A stretch of 61,577 nt of DNA from an uncultured Acetatifactor sp. (GTDB lineage: Bacteria; Bacillota; Clostridia; Lachnospirales; Lachnospiraceae), in assembly GCA_949840885.1 (NCBI GenBank), contig CATKYJ010000026.1, positions 1-61,577 on the forward strand. The letters run 5' to 3'. The position numbers and the translations under genes were made by a program. The notes under the pieces were generated by a model that did not search any database, was not told the DNA's origin, and worked only from the letters and a program-made list of their open reading frames with translations. The stretch's first letter is position 1, and each line of letters starts with the position of its first letter. Below, piece after piece: positions 1 through 7,937 of this stretch.

Positions 1-1
1 G

Positions 2-298
2 GAGGATAAGGGGCGGTACGAAATCCTGTTCCGGCTGGGAATGGGGGAGCGGGAGCAGGCCAGGGCGCTGTTCTGGCAGACCTTTGTCTTCTTCATCGCG
101 CCCTTTGCCCTGCCCATGGCCCTGAGCGTTCCTGTGGCCGCTTTTGGGGCCCATGTGATGCGCATGGAGGGGATGGAGGCCTCTGCGGAAGTGGTGTGGC
201 TGATTGCGGGCATCGTGGCGGGGGTGACGGCCTTGCTGTACCTGCTGTACTACACGGCGTCTTACCTGATCGCCAGGCGGACGGTGGTGCGGGACTGA
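2..298 (+). CDS. FtsX-type ABC transporter permease, C-terminal fragment
   Basis: The reading frame is open from the left edge, so only the last 98 residues are visible. They begin with DKGRYEILFRLGM, the cytoplasmic loop that typically precedes the last membrane segments of BceB-like (bacitracin/antimicrobial peptide) FtsX permeases. Two hydrophobic segments and a basic C-terminus (RRTVVRD) follow. BceB-type permeases work with a dedicated ATPase in peptide sensing and detoxification; that partner would lie off the left edge. The family call rests on a short stretch, so the substrate and exact subfamily are unknown. Confidence 0.72.
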   Translation, partial: EDKGRYEILFRLGMGEREQARALFWQTFVFFIAPFALPMALSVPVAAFGAHVMRMEGMEASAEVVWLIAGIVAGVTALLYLLYYTASYLIARRTVVRD

Positions 299-359
299 AG
301 ACGAGACATCTTCAAACGCTTTCGGCTGGATGGTCTGAAACGAAAGGGAGCCACCGGGA

Positions 360-388
360 TTGACATATGAGGAATATTAAAATAGAAT
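360..388 (+). promoter_or_regulatory. Sigma-A-type promoter for the methyltransferase gene
   Basis: TTGACA at 360-365 and TAGAAT at 383-388 are separated by exactly 17 bases. The start codon of the next gene follows about 70 bases downstream, behind a strong AAGGAGGA ribosome binding site. Confidence 0.6.
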
Positions 389-456
389 AGTCTTGGAAAA
401 CAGGAAACAAATATAGTGTATGTTTTATCTTAATTTTAACGCAAGGAGGACGATAG

Positions 457-1338
457 ATGTACAAGGCAATTTTGAATCATTTGTGCTGTCCTGTGTGCCG
501 GGGGAATCTGACTCTAAGGGCTGACCATGAAAACGGAGAAGATGTGCTGGAAGGGGTTTTGCCCTGTGAGAGGGGCCACTCTTTCCGTATCAGCCAGGGG
601 GTAGCAGATTTCAACTCCGAAGAGCAGGGTTTCATCAATCAGTGGGAAACCATGGGCGGAGAACAGGACTTTGAAGAATCGGACAGAGAAATGGAAATCC
701 AAAATCCCGCGGAGATGATGCAGCGCCGGGAGATGGTGCTGCGCACCATTGCAGATACGGTATCCGGGCACGACTGCAAAATCGTTCTGGATATTGCCAG
801 CGGCCGGGGCTTAATGCTGACCGAACTGGTAAAAGCATTGGATGATGATGTACCTATAATCTCTATTGATTTGAGCAGATATGTTCTGCAATATGACTAC
901 CGGAAATTCAGGCGGATTGCTCCGAATCGGAAAATCAGCTATCTTGCCTGTGACGCTACCAATCTCCCTCTGAAAGACGGCGTGGTCGATGCGGCGGTCA
1001 CATACGCCGGATTCAGCAACATGATTGGCTGTGCGGGCAAAGCATTGCAGGAAGTCCATAGGGCGATAAAGCCAGGGGGCCTGCTGGTAGATTCTTATGT
1101 GGTAATCGAAAAAGAGTCCCAAGGTTTTGAAGCTCTGCGCCGGGTATGCGCTGAGCAAAATTTGACAGGAGCGGAGGATTTCTTTTTGCATGACGGACTC
1201 ATAAAGCACCATGAAGAAATATTTTCAAATGTAGAGTGCAATGTGGTATTTGAGGGAATCGGCGTGGATAATGGAATGGATTTATTGCCATATCCGGACG
1301 AATGGTATGCGGAGCAAGTCTTTGTGTCCGAAAAATAA
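457..1338 (+). CDS. Zinc-ribbon class I SAM-dependent methyltransferase
   Basis: The 293-residue protein starts with a zinc ribbon (CPVC near residue 11, then CERGHSF near residue 37), the layout seen in RlmA-type 23S rRNA guanine methyltransferases. A Rossmann methyltransferase domain follows, with the SAM-binding motif LDIASGRG near residue 110, an acidic IDLSR after strand 2, and a DAAVTYAGFSNM post-motif region. The start is fixed by AAGGAGGA six bases upstream. It stands alone behind its own promoter. The RNA substrate is inferred only from the zinc ribbon; the C-terminal half does not closely match RlmA in my reading, so a generic methyltransferase label is safer. Confidence 0.7.
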   Translation: MYKAILNHLCCPVCRGNLTLRADHENGEDVLEGVLPCERGHSFRISQGVADFNSEEQGFINQWETMGGEQDFEESDREMEIQNPAEMMQRREMVLRTIADTVSGHDCKIVLDIASGRGLMLTELVKALDDDVPIISIDLSRYVLQYDYRKFRRIAPNRKISYLACDATNLPLKDGVVDAAVTYAGFSNMIGCAGKALQEVHRAIKPGGLLVDSYVVIEKESQGFEALRRVCAEQNLTGAEDFFLHDGLIKHHEEIFSNVECNVVFEGIGVDNGMDLLPYPDEWYAEQVFVSEK

Positions 1339-1373
1339 GCGTATAAAAGCGGATAAAAGACTCTCTGTTTTTC

Positions 1374-1427
1374 TTGACAGAATGGTCTATTCATGATAGA
1401 CTTGCAATAAGTCTATTGTGGATAGAC
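1374..1427 (+). promoter_or_regulatory. Promoter with two GTCTAT-N5-ATAGAC operators (BlaI-type)
   Basis: TTGACA (1374-1379) and TAGACT (1397-1402) form a promoter with a 17-base spacer. Two 17-bp dyads with identical arms, GTCTAT/ATAGAC, lie at 1385-1401 (in the spacer and -10 box) and 1411-1427 (just downstream). Their centres are 26 bp apart. The location ahead of a BlaI-family repressor gene suggests autoregulation, as is usual for BlaI/MecI. The binding assignment is inference. Confidence 0.68.
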
Positions 1428-1535
1428 CGTTTTCTTTTTCGTTGGTTTAGCCCATTTGACATATGAAGTTGACCCTGCCAAATATGCCAAGCAGGCCCGG
1501 AGAATGAGAGTATAAGAGCGGAAAGGCGGATATTT

Positions 1536-2159
1536 ATGGAAGAGGGACGTTTCAGCAAAGAAAGAAATGCCGTGGAAGAGGAGCATTCCACCAAAGAAAG
1601 ATATGCCGTAGAAGAGGAGCATTCCATCGAAGAAAGAAATGCCGTAGAAGAGGAGCATTCCATCAAAGAAAGATATGCCGTGGAAAGGGGATATTCCGCC
1701 AGAGAAAAGTATGCTATGGAAGAGGAGCACTCCAAACAGGAAAAGTATCCCATGGAGGATACGAAGCTGGGGGTGGTGGAATCCCGCTTTGCGGACATTA
1801 TCTGGAGAGAGGAGCCGCTGACCTCCGGGGAGCTGGTGAAGCTCTGCAGGGAGGAGCTGGGCTGGAAGAAATCCACCACCTACACCGTGCTGAAAAAACT
1901 TTGCGCGAGAGGCATATTTCAAAATCAGGACGGATGTGTCACAGCCCTGATATCCAGACAGGATTTCCACGCCGCCCAGAGCAGGAAATTCGTGGAGGAC
2001 ACATTCCAGGGCTCCCTGCCCGCGTTCATTGCGGCGTTCACCTCCCAGAAGCGCCTGTCCCGGGATGAAATCCGGGAGATACGCGGCATGATCGACGCCT
2101 ATGAGACCGACGGGAGAAAGGAGGCCGGGACGGCAAACGGAAAGGAAGAAAACGGATAA
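1536..2159 (+). CDS. BlaI/MecI-family winged-helix repressor with N-terminal 12-residue repeats
   Basis: Residues about 73 to 190 form a BlaI/MecI-type winged helix (IIWREEPLTSGELVKLC, then KKSTTYTVLKKLCARG as recognition helix) with the C-terminal dimerisation region that BlaR1-like proteases cleave in this family. Residues 2 to 73 are six copies of a 12-residue, charged unit close to EEEHSIKERYAV, encoded by exact 36-base periods. Two starts are possible: ATG 1536 behind AAAGGCGG, which includes the repeats, or ATG 1752 (MEDTKLGVVES), which would give a normal-length BlaI of about 135 residues. A BlaR1-type gene follows directly, and paired operators lie upstream. Confidence 0.85.
   Translation: MEEGRFSKERNAVEEEHSTKERYAVEEEHSIEERNAVEEEHSIKERYAVERGYSAREKYAMEEEHSKQEKYPMEDTKLGVVESRFADIIWREEPLTSGELVKLCREELGWKKSTTYTVLKKLCARGIFQNQDGCVTALISRQDFHAAQSRKFVEDTFQGSLPAFIAAFTSQKRLSRDEIREIRGMIDAYETDGRKEAGTANGKEENG
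1539..1754 (+). repeat. Six in-frame 36-bp tandem repeats at the start of the BlaI-type gene
   Basis: Units begin at 1539, 1575, 1611, 1647, 1683 and 1719. The core GAAGAGGAGCATTCCA is exact in the second to fourth units; the sixth has one change (CACTCCA) and the first and fifth are more diverged. The array starts right after the first ATG and ends at the alternative ATG of the repressor domain, so changes in copy number keep the frame. Confidence 0.9.
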
Positions 2160-2215
2160 ATAAGAGGAGCATTCCAAGAAAGAGCCAGGGCAATCGCAGG
2201 CGAGGAGGTATGCAT

Positions 2216-4159
2216 ATGGACGCATTGTTTTTAAAACTGTTTAACATGGGAATCGCAGCCGGCTGGGTCATCCTGGCAGTATTGCTTCTGCGGATTTTTC
2301 TAAAGAGAGCCCCAAAGGCCCTGGGATGCGCCCTGTGGATTCTGGTAGGCGTTCGGCTGGTCTGTCCTTTTTCCATAGAAAGCGTGCTGAGTCTCATACC
2401 CAGCGCTGAGACCGTGCCCCGGGAAATTACCCTGGCCAAAGAGCCGGTCATCCACAGCGGTATCGATGCCGTGGACAGTGCGGTGAATCCGGTCATCGCT
2501 TACTCCCTTGCGCCGAAGCCTTGGGAGAGCGTCAATCCCATGCAGATAGCCGTTTTCCTCGCCTCCCGGCTTTGGGCGGCAGGAATGGCGGCCATGCTTT
2601 TCTACGCTCTGGTCAGCTATCTGAGACTGCGCCGGAAAGTCCGCGCCGCCATGGTGCTTCGGGAGAATATCTGGCTCTGTGATGCCGTGAGCACCCCCTT
2701 TATCCTGGGCATCCTCTTTCCCCGGATCTATCTGCCATCGGATCTGCAGGAGCCTCAATGCGCCTGCGTCATAGCCCACGAGAAAGCACACCTCAGACGG
2801 CGGGACCACTGGTGGAAACCTCTTGGGTTCCTGCTCCTGTCCGTCTACTGGTTCCAGCCCCTGTGCTGGGTTGCCTACATTCTGCTGTGCCGGGACATAG
2901 AATTGGCATGCGATGAGTATGTAGTCAGGCGGATGGAGGACGGACAGAAGAAGATCTACGCCAATGCCCTCCTTTCCTGCAGCCTGAAGAACCGGGGGAT
3001 TTCCGCCTGTCCTCTGGCATTTGGGGAAGTGGGAATTAAAGAGCGCATAAAGGGTATCCTGTCTTACAGAAAGCCGGCATTCTGGATCGTGGTCACCGCC
3101 GTAATAGCATGCATCGTTGCTGCAGCCTGCTTCCTTACCGACCCGGTGGCCTCGAAAAACAGTGACAGTATATACGGCGCCAGGTACACCGTGGCGGAAG
3201 TCCTCTATGACGCGCCCTGGTACAATGCGGCCTATACGCCGGAGAACGCGCCGGATTTCGTCTTCACCTCAGGGGCGGAGCTGCTGCAGCGCAATTTCGG
3301 CGGCGTCATGGGGAACAACCCGGTCTGGAACATGGTGGAGGTGTTCCATGAGAGCAGCCTGACAGGAGAGGGACTCCTGGGGCTTTTTGCCTCCTGGGGA
3401 GGAGACGTTCCGGAGCTGAGCCAGGAGGCCCAAAAGCTTCTGGAGAGCGCAGAGCAGGTCTGGAGGGTGGATTCGGGGCGGGACAACCAGGGAATGACCG
3501 GCTATTTTGTGGTGCGGACAGAGAGGAACGAAGTGCTTCTGGCGGCCTGCTATGGGGAGACAGGCATGGAAGAGGGGCATTCCATGGAAGAGCATTCCGG
3601 CGAGCACATACGGTGGCTCTGGCGCATGGAGCGTCAGGCGGACGCGGAGGATACGGCATATCTCGCCTCGTTGATCGCCGCCTCCAAGAGCTTCGACAGG
3701 AATCCCTGGATTTTCGCCCTGTATGAATCCGACACCATGCCGGACTGGCTGCTGGCTGGCTATCTGGACGGGAGGGGCAAAAAGAACTTCGCAACGTTTT
3801 TGAAAGATTCCTCTTCCGGTGATGGATGGAAGATAAGGGGGATTGGCCCGATTCAGACCAATACCATCAAAAAAGGGCAGACTTTTCCCCAGAACGATAC
3901 CTTTGGCCATATCACCATAGAGAAAGACTGGAATCTTGACCACAGTATCACCATCGTGGCAAGCAGCAGCGGAAATTTGGCCAGTGTCACGGCGGAGGCG
4001 GGCGGCGAGATACAGAGCGTCTACGCAAGCGGGAACGGCCTCCAGGATATGTTCGTCTTCGAATGGTCTCGGGTGCTGACCAGAGAGGAGGCAGAGGCGG
4101 TCAAGGTACGCTATTACGATGCTCAGGGACAGGAACTGGGATTGCCTAACAATGAGTAG
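2216..4159 (+). CDS. BlaR1/MecR1-like M56 membrane metallopeptidase
   Basis: The protein has an N-terminal set of membrane segments, a cytoplasmic M56 zinc protease core with HEKAH (near residue 190) and the downstream acidic ligand region CRDIELACDEY, another membrane segment near residue 300, and a long extracellular region. BlaR1-type proteins sense a ligand outside and cleave the partner BlaI repressor inside. The extracellular part shows no STXK-type penicillin-binding motif that I can see, so the signal is unlikely to be a beta-lactam. ATG 2216 is chosen over 2210 because GAGGAGG ends at 2208, leaving seven bases. A stretch reading GMEEGHSMEEHSGEH near residue 450 carries the same DNA motif as the repeats in the neighbouring repressor gene. 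Confidence 0.82.
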   Translation: MDALFLKLFNMGIAAGWVILAVLLLRIFLKRAPKALGCALWILVGVRLVCPFSIESVLSLIPSAETVPREITLAKEPVIHSGIDAVDSAVNPVIAYSLAPKPWESVNPMQIAVFLASRLWAAGMAAMLFYALVSYLRLRRKVRAAMVLRENIWLCDAVSTPFILGILFPRIYLPSDLQEPQCACVIAHEKAHLRRRDHWWKPLGFLLLSVYWFQPLCWVAYILLCRDIELACDEYVVRRMEDGQKKIYANALLSCSLKNRGISACPLAFGEVGIKERIKGILSYRKPAFWIVVTAVIACIVAAACFLTDPVASKNSDSIYGARYTVAEVLYDAPWYNAAYTPENAPDFVFTSGAELLQRNFGGVMGNNPVWNMVEVFHESSLTGEGLLGLFASWGGDVPELSQEAQKLLESAEQVWRVDSGRDNQGMTGYFVVRTERNEVLLAACYGETGMEEGHSMEEHSGEHIRWLWRMERQADAEDTAYLASLIAASKSFDRNPWIFALYESDTMPDWLLAGYLDGRGKKNFATFLKDSSSGDGWKIRGIGPIQTNTIKKGQTFPQNDTFGHITIEKDWNLDHSITIVASSSGNLASVTAEAGGEIQSVYASGNGLQDMFVFEWSRVLTREEAEAVKVRYYDAQGQELGLPNNE

Positions 4160-4364
4160 ATTTACCGGTAAGAATGCGATGTATACTTTGATGGTTAGAA
4201 CGCACAGTACACAAGGCTGCTCATGGGGCAGAGGATTTTTATGGGACAATCCCATTTTTATAGATTATCCCGGGGCAATCTCGAGGTCACAGAAGTTTGT
4301 AAAAACGGGACAGTCATGGCTTATATATGGAAGCGGGAAGCGATTTCGGGAGCCAAATTTCCCG

Positions 4365-4394
4365 TTGACAGGATAGATTTTCCTGTGGTAAACT
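4365..4394 (+). promoter_or_regulatory. Promoter of the riboswitch-controlled antiporter gene
   Basis: TTGACA (4365-4370) and TAAACT (4389-4394) are 18 bases apart and lie directly ahead of the riboswitch aptamer. Confidence 0.5.
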
Positions 4395-4397
4395 GAC

Positions 4398-4520
4398 CTT
4401 GATAAAGGGAGTAGCTTGCATGGATGCGATCCATGTTTACCTTGCCGTCAATACGATACCCTCCCGGCGCGGCCGCAGGCGGGGGAATCCGGCTCTGTGA
4501 ATAAGAAGCGAGACTTTGTT
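4398..4520 (+). ncRNA. yybP-ykoY family (Mn2+) riboswitch
   Basis: The leader contains the family's 5' signature GATAAAGGGAGTAGC (4401-4415) and the matching 3' strand AAGCGAGACTTTG (4506-4518), with AAAG pairing to CTTT in the closing stem. Between them are hairpins and a CGTCAATACGATACC segment like the conserved internal loop. This class senses Mn2+ and usually controls metal exporters. The 3' strand can alternatively pair with CTCGCTT in the terminator that follows, which fits a metal-on switch. The call is by eye and no covariance model was run. Confidence 0.75.
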
Positions 4521-4555
4521 GCACATTGATTATGCAGCGAAGGGCTCGCTTTTTT
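4506..4555 (+). terminator. Riboswitch expression-platform terminator
   Basis: AAGCGAG (4506-4512) pairs with CTCGCTT (4545-4551) and is followed by a run of six T. The 5' arm is also the 3' strand of the riboswitch closing stem, so terminator and closed aptamer exclude each other. Confidence 0.7.
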
Positions 4556-4634
4556 GCATGTCGGCCGGACTTTTTTCCAAACTGCAAAAAAGGACAAAGG
4601 CTGCCGGTTTCCGGAAAAAGGAGGAAATGTAGAG

Positions 4635-5636
4635 ATGGAAATGGTACTGTCATTGTTATTGTTGGTTCTGGGATTCGTGATGCTGGTAAAGGGGGCAGAC
4701 CGCTTCGTGGACGGCGCCTCCGATATTGCGGGGCGGCTGGGCATCCCCCAGCTGGTCATCGGTCTGACCATTGTGGCCATGGGCACCAGCGCCCCGGAGG
4801 CGGCGGTGAGTATAACGGCCGCCCTAAAGGGAAATGCCGACATCACCATCGGAAACATCGTGGGGAGCAATATTCTGAACATTCTGATCATTCTGGGGCT
4901 TTCCTCCGTGGTGGCTCCTCTGGCGGTCTCGGCGCACACATTATTCCGTGACATTCCGTTTATGATTGCGATCACGTTGCTGCTGCTGTTCCAGGGGACA
5001 GGCGGGAACATCGGACTCTGGGAGGGCGGGGTACTGACGATATTGTTTCTGGCCTATGTGATCTATCTGCTGTGGATGTCGAAGAAGAACGGCTTTCCGG
5101 AATCCGACGATTCCGCGCCCGGGCAGGAAAATTCCTCTTCCGGTCCCAAAGCCGCGGTTTCGGGTACCCTGGTTGCTGCGTCTGTCAGGAAAGGCAGGCT
5201 ATGGCAGCCTGTTCTGAGCACTTTGGCCGGCCTTGCCATGATTGTCCTGGGCAGCCGCATTGCAGTGGACGCTGCCACCGATCTGGCCAGGCTCTTCGGC
5301 ATGAGCGAGCGCTTCATCGGCCTTACCATCGTGGCCCTGGGCACCTCTCTGCCGGAGCTGTTCACCTCCGTGTCCGCCGCAGCCAAAGGCAATGCGGACA
5401 TCGCTATCGGCAATATCGTGGGGAGCAATATCTTCAACATCCTCTTTGTGGTAGGCATATCCGCATTGATTGCGCCCGTGCCCTTTTCAGCGCAGTTTCA
5501 GGCCGACATGTGGACCGCGGCGGCAGCGGGCGTATTGCTCCTGGCCTGCAGCATAAAGGGCCGTAAACTGGGACGCCTTGGCGGAATCGCCATGCTGGCG
5601 GGATATGCGATATACTTCGTTTTCATATGTCTCTGA
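4635..5636 (+). CDS. Calcium/sodium antiporter family cation exchanger (YrbG/CaxA type)
   Basis: The 333-residue membrane protein has the two inverted Na_Ca_ex repeats of the family. Each has an alpha motif (VAMGTSAPE in the first, VALGTSLPE in the second) followed by GNADI-IGNIVGSNI-NI. A hydrophilic loop of about 30 residues separates the halves. ATG 4635 is chosen because AGGAGG lies about 11 bases upstream and the hydrophobic segment begins at once. The preceding yybP-ykoY element suggests that the exported ion may be Mn2+ rather than, or as well as, Ca2+; this is inference from the riboswitch class. Confidence 0.88.
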   Translation: MEMVLSLLLLVLGFVMLVKGADRFVDGASDIAGRLGIPQLVIGLTIVAMGTSAPEAAVSITAALKGNADITIGNIVGSNILNILIILGLSSVVAPLAVSAHTLFRDIPFMIAITLLLLFQGTGGNIGLWEGGVLTILFLAYVIYLLWMSKKNGFPESDDSAPGQENSSSGPKAAVSGTLVAASVRKGRLWQPVLSTLAGLAMIVLGSRIAVDAATDLARLFGMSERFIGLTIVALGTSLPELFTSVSAAAKGNADIAIGNIVGSNIFNILFVVGISALIAPVPFSAQFQADMWTAAAAGVLLLACSIKGRKLGRLGGIAMLAGYAIYFVFICL

Positions 5637-5718
5637 GCCTGCCACCGCCTGTGTTCCGGCCTTGGTATTTGATTCAGGAAAGCTTCAGCCGCTATCCCGG
5701 CTTTTGCCCTGGCTTGCA

Positions 5719-5810
5719 TAGCCTCAGCCCCATTCCCGGCATCCGGCTCAGAGAAAGCCTCAGCCCCATTCCCGACATCCGGCTCGGAGAAAGCTTCAGC
5801 CCCAACTCCG
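5719..5810. repeat. Two and a half 36-bp tandem repeats in an intergenic region
   Basis: The 372 bases between the antiporter and the Na/phosphate cotransporter hold no convincing gene. Two 36-base units starting GCCTCAGCCCCATTCCCG and differing at two positions are followed by a partial third unit. Both strands have open frames across the array with 12-residue periods, but neither has a credible start site or family resemblance. Confidence 0.7.
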
Positions 5811-6008
5811 CACACCGCGCAACGGTCCAAACAACTGCCCGGGGCCCGGCGGCGGGGAGAGAGCGGGAACCGTACCGGCCGGACCCGGGCCGGGAACCGT
5901 GAAACCGCCTGGATTTTTCCATAAAAACCGGGCATAAATAAAGAAAACAAAAAAGCCATTAGGAAGAAAAGCCAAAATTGCAAAGAGAAATTCACGGGAG
6001 AAGAGAAC

Positions 6009-7760
6009 ATGGATATTTTTAACGGACTGACACTGATTGGTGGATTAAGCCTGTTCCTGTTCGGCATGAACATCATGGGTCAGGCTCTGGAGCGCAGGGC
6101 CGGCGGGAAGCTGCGGGCTCTTTTGGGGAAATTCACCACAGGCCGGGCGGCCGGGCTGCTGACAGGCCTGATCGTGACCGCGGTGATACAGAGTTCCTCG
6201 GCCACCACGGTGATGGTGGTAGGATTTGTCAATTCGGGGCTCATGACCCTGCGCCAGGCCGTCAATGTCATCATGGGGGCCAACGTGGGCACCACGGTGA
6301 CGGCCTGGATCTTGAGCCTGGCGGGAATCGACAGCGGCAGCTGGTACATCCGCCTCCTCAAACCATCCTCCTTTACGCCCCTGCTGGCCCTGGCGGGCAT
6401 TATCCTGTACCTGTTCTGCCGGGGGGAGAAAAAGAAAGACACTGGCATGATATTCCTGGGCTTCGCCACATTGATGTTCGGCATGGAGACCATGTCAGGG
6501 GCGGTGTCGGGCCTGGGGGAGGTTCCGGCGTTTCGGAGCCTGTTCGTCATGTTCGAAAATCCGCTCCTGGGAGTGCTGGCAGGAGCAGCCCTCACTGCGG
6601 TCATCCAGTCCAGCTCCGCTTCCGTGGGCATCCTCCAGGCCCTGGCGGTGACCGGCCAGGTGTCCTACGGGGCGGCCATCCCCATCATCATGGGACAGAA
6701 CATCGGCACCTGCGCCACCGCCATGCTCTCCTCGGTGGGAGCCAACAAGAACGCCAAACGGGCCGCAATGGTCCACCTGTCATTCAACTGCATCGGAACC
6801 GCGGTGTGGATAGCGGTATTCAGCATCGCCAGGGGCGTCTTCCATCTGCATTTCCTGCAGGAGCCGGCATCGCTTCTTGGCATCGCCGCTGCCCATTCCG
6901 TGTTCAATATCCTGTGCCTGGTTCTGATACTGCCCTGGTCCGGCGCGCTGGAGAAGCTGGTGACAAAGCTGGTGCCGGATGAACGGCAGAAAGAGGAATA
7001 CATGGAATTGGACGAGCGCTTTTTCGCCGCCCCCTCCATTGCCCTGGAGCGCTGCCGCAGGGTCACAGAGTCCATGGCGCAGATGTCCGTGGCGTCCCTG
7101 AAAGAAGCCATCGATGCGCTGGGCAGCCTGACCCCGGATCTGGCGGCAGCCATCCGCCTGAAAGAGGAGAAGACGGATTACTACGAGGATATCTTGAGCA
7201 CCTACCTGGTAAGGCTCAGCGCCCTGCAGATCTCCGCTGCAGACAGCACGGAGGCGGCAAAGCTGCTCAAGACCATCGGGGATTTCGAGCGGATCTCCGA
7301 CCATGCCGTGAACCTCTTGGGGGCCGCAGAGGAGATGGCGCAGAAAGAACGCAGCTTCAGCCCTGCTGCCCGCCGTGAGCTGGAGGTGCTCTGCGGGGCG
7401 GTGGAGGAGATACTGGATCTGTCCCTGGAGGCGTTCCTGGAGCAGGATCTGGAGGCCGCCGCCGCAGTGGAGCCTCTGGAGCAGGTAATCGACCGCCTGA
7501 AAGAACAGATGCGCACCAGGCATATCCTGCGGATGCAGCAGGGGGGCTGCTCCATCACGGCCGGGTTCGTGTGGTCAGACATGCTGACGGACCTGGAGCG
7601 GACAGCCGACCACTGCTCCAACATCGCGGGCTGCATGCTGGACATGGCCAGACAGGACTTGAGCCTCCATGAGCACTTGAGGAAATTCAGGGACGGAAGC
7701 CGGGAATTTGACAGGAAATTTCGGGCGTATGAGGAGAAGTACGCGCTGCCGGAGGCGTGA
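6009..7760 (+). CDS. Na/Pi cotransporter family protein with PhoU-like C-terminal domain
   Basis: The protein has 583 residues. The N-terminal half holds two inverted Na_Pi_cotrans repeats, each marked by a QSSSA motif (AVIQSSSATTVM near residue 60 and AVIQSSSASVG near residue 198) in membrane segments. Residues 330 to 570 are helical and PhoU-like (ERISDHAVNL and DLERTADHCSN are the typical repeated motifs). This matches the NptA/YjbB architecture, which moves phosphate with Na+ and is often exporting in bacteria. The start is preceded by GGGAGAAGAG. A terminator follows within a few bases, so it is a single-gene unit. Confidence 0.92.
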   Translation: MDIFNGLTLIGGLSLFLFGMNIMGQALERRAGGKLRALLGKFTTGRAAGLLTGLIVTAVIQSSSATTVMVVGFVNSGLMTLRQAVNVIMGANVGTTVTAWILSLAGIDSGSWYIRLLKPSSFTPLLALAGIILYLFCRGEKKKDTGMIFLGFATLMFGMETMSGAVSGLGEVPAFRSLFVMFENPLLGVLAGAALTAVIQSSSASVGILQALAVTGQVSYGAAIPIIMGQNIGTCATAMLSSVGANKNAKRAAMVHLSFNCIGTAVWIAVFSIARGVFHLHFLQEPASLLGIAAAHSVFNILCLVLILPWSGALEKLVTKLVPDERQKEEYMELDERFFAAPSIALERCRRVTESMAQMSVASLKEAIDALGSLTPDLAAAIRLKEEKTDYYEDILSTYLVRLSALQISAADSTEAAKLLKTIGDFERISDHAVNLLGAAEEMAQKERSFSPAARRELEVLCGAVEEILDLSLEAFLEQDLEAAAAVEPLEQVIDRLKEQMRTRHILRMQQGGCSITAGFVWSDMLTDLERTADHCSNIAGCMLDMARQDLSLHEHLRKFRDGSREFDRKFRAYEEKYALPEA

Positions 7761-7787
7761 AAAATGAGGAGGATTCCCTCATTTTTT
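7761..7787 (+). terminator. Rho-independent terminator after the Na/Pi cotransporter gene
   Basis: AAAATGAGG and CCTCATTTT form the arms around a seven-base loop, followed by T residues. The hairpin starts directly after the stop codon. Confidence 0.85.
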
Positions 7788-7797
7788 GTGATTCAGG

Positions 7798-7826
7798 TTG
7801 AATAAGCAGGGGTTTCCCTGTATAAT
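7798..7826 (+). promoter_or_regulatory. Promoter for the SLC13-type permease gene
   Basis: TTGAAT (7798-7803) and TATAAT (7821-7826) have a 17-base spacer. The 110-base leader contains a small ACAGG/CCTGT hairpin and ends with GGGAGG before the start codon. Confidence 0.65.
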
Positions 7827-7937
7827 AGAAAGACAGGTTTCCCTGTTTTTGCACATTCCTCCTAAAGGAATACATCAGGCAGGCAGAGCCAGCAGGAAAC
7901 GAGAGCAGGACACTCAGGGAAAGGGAGGCTTCAACCA

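Noticed and set aside
5627..5902. Plus-strand frame with 12-residue repeats (SLSPIPGIRLRE) in the 36-bp array
   Set aside because: The start lies inside the antiporter end without a ribosome binding site, and both strands are open only because of the repeat; treated as a DNA repeat.
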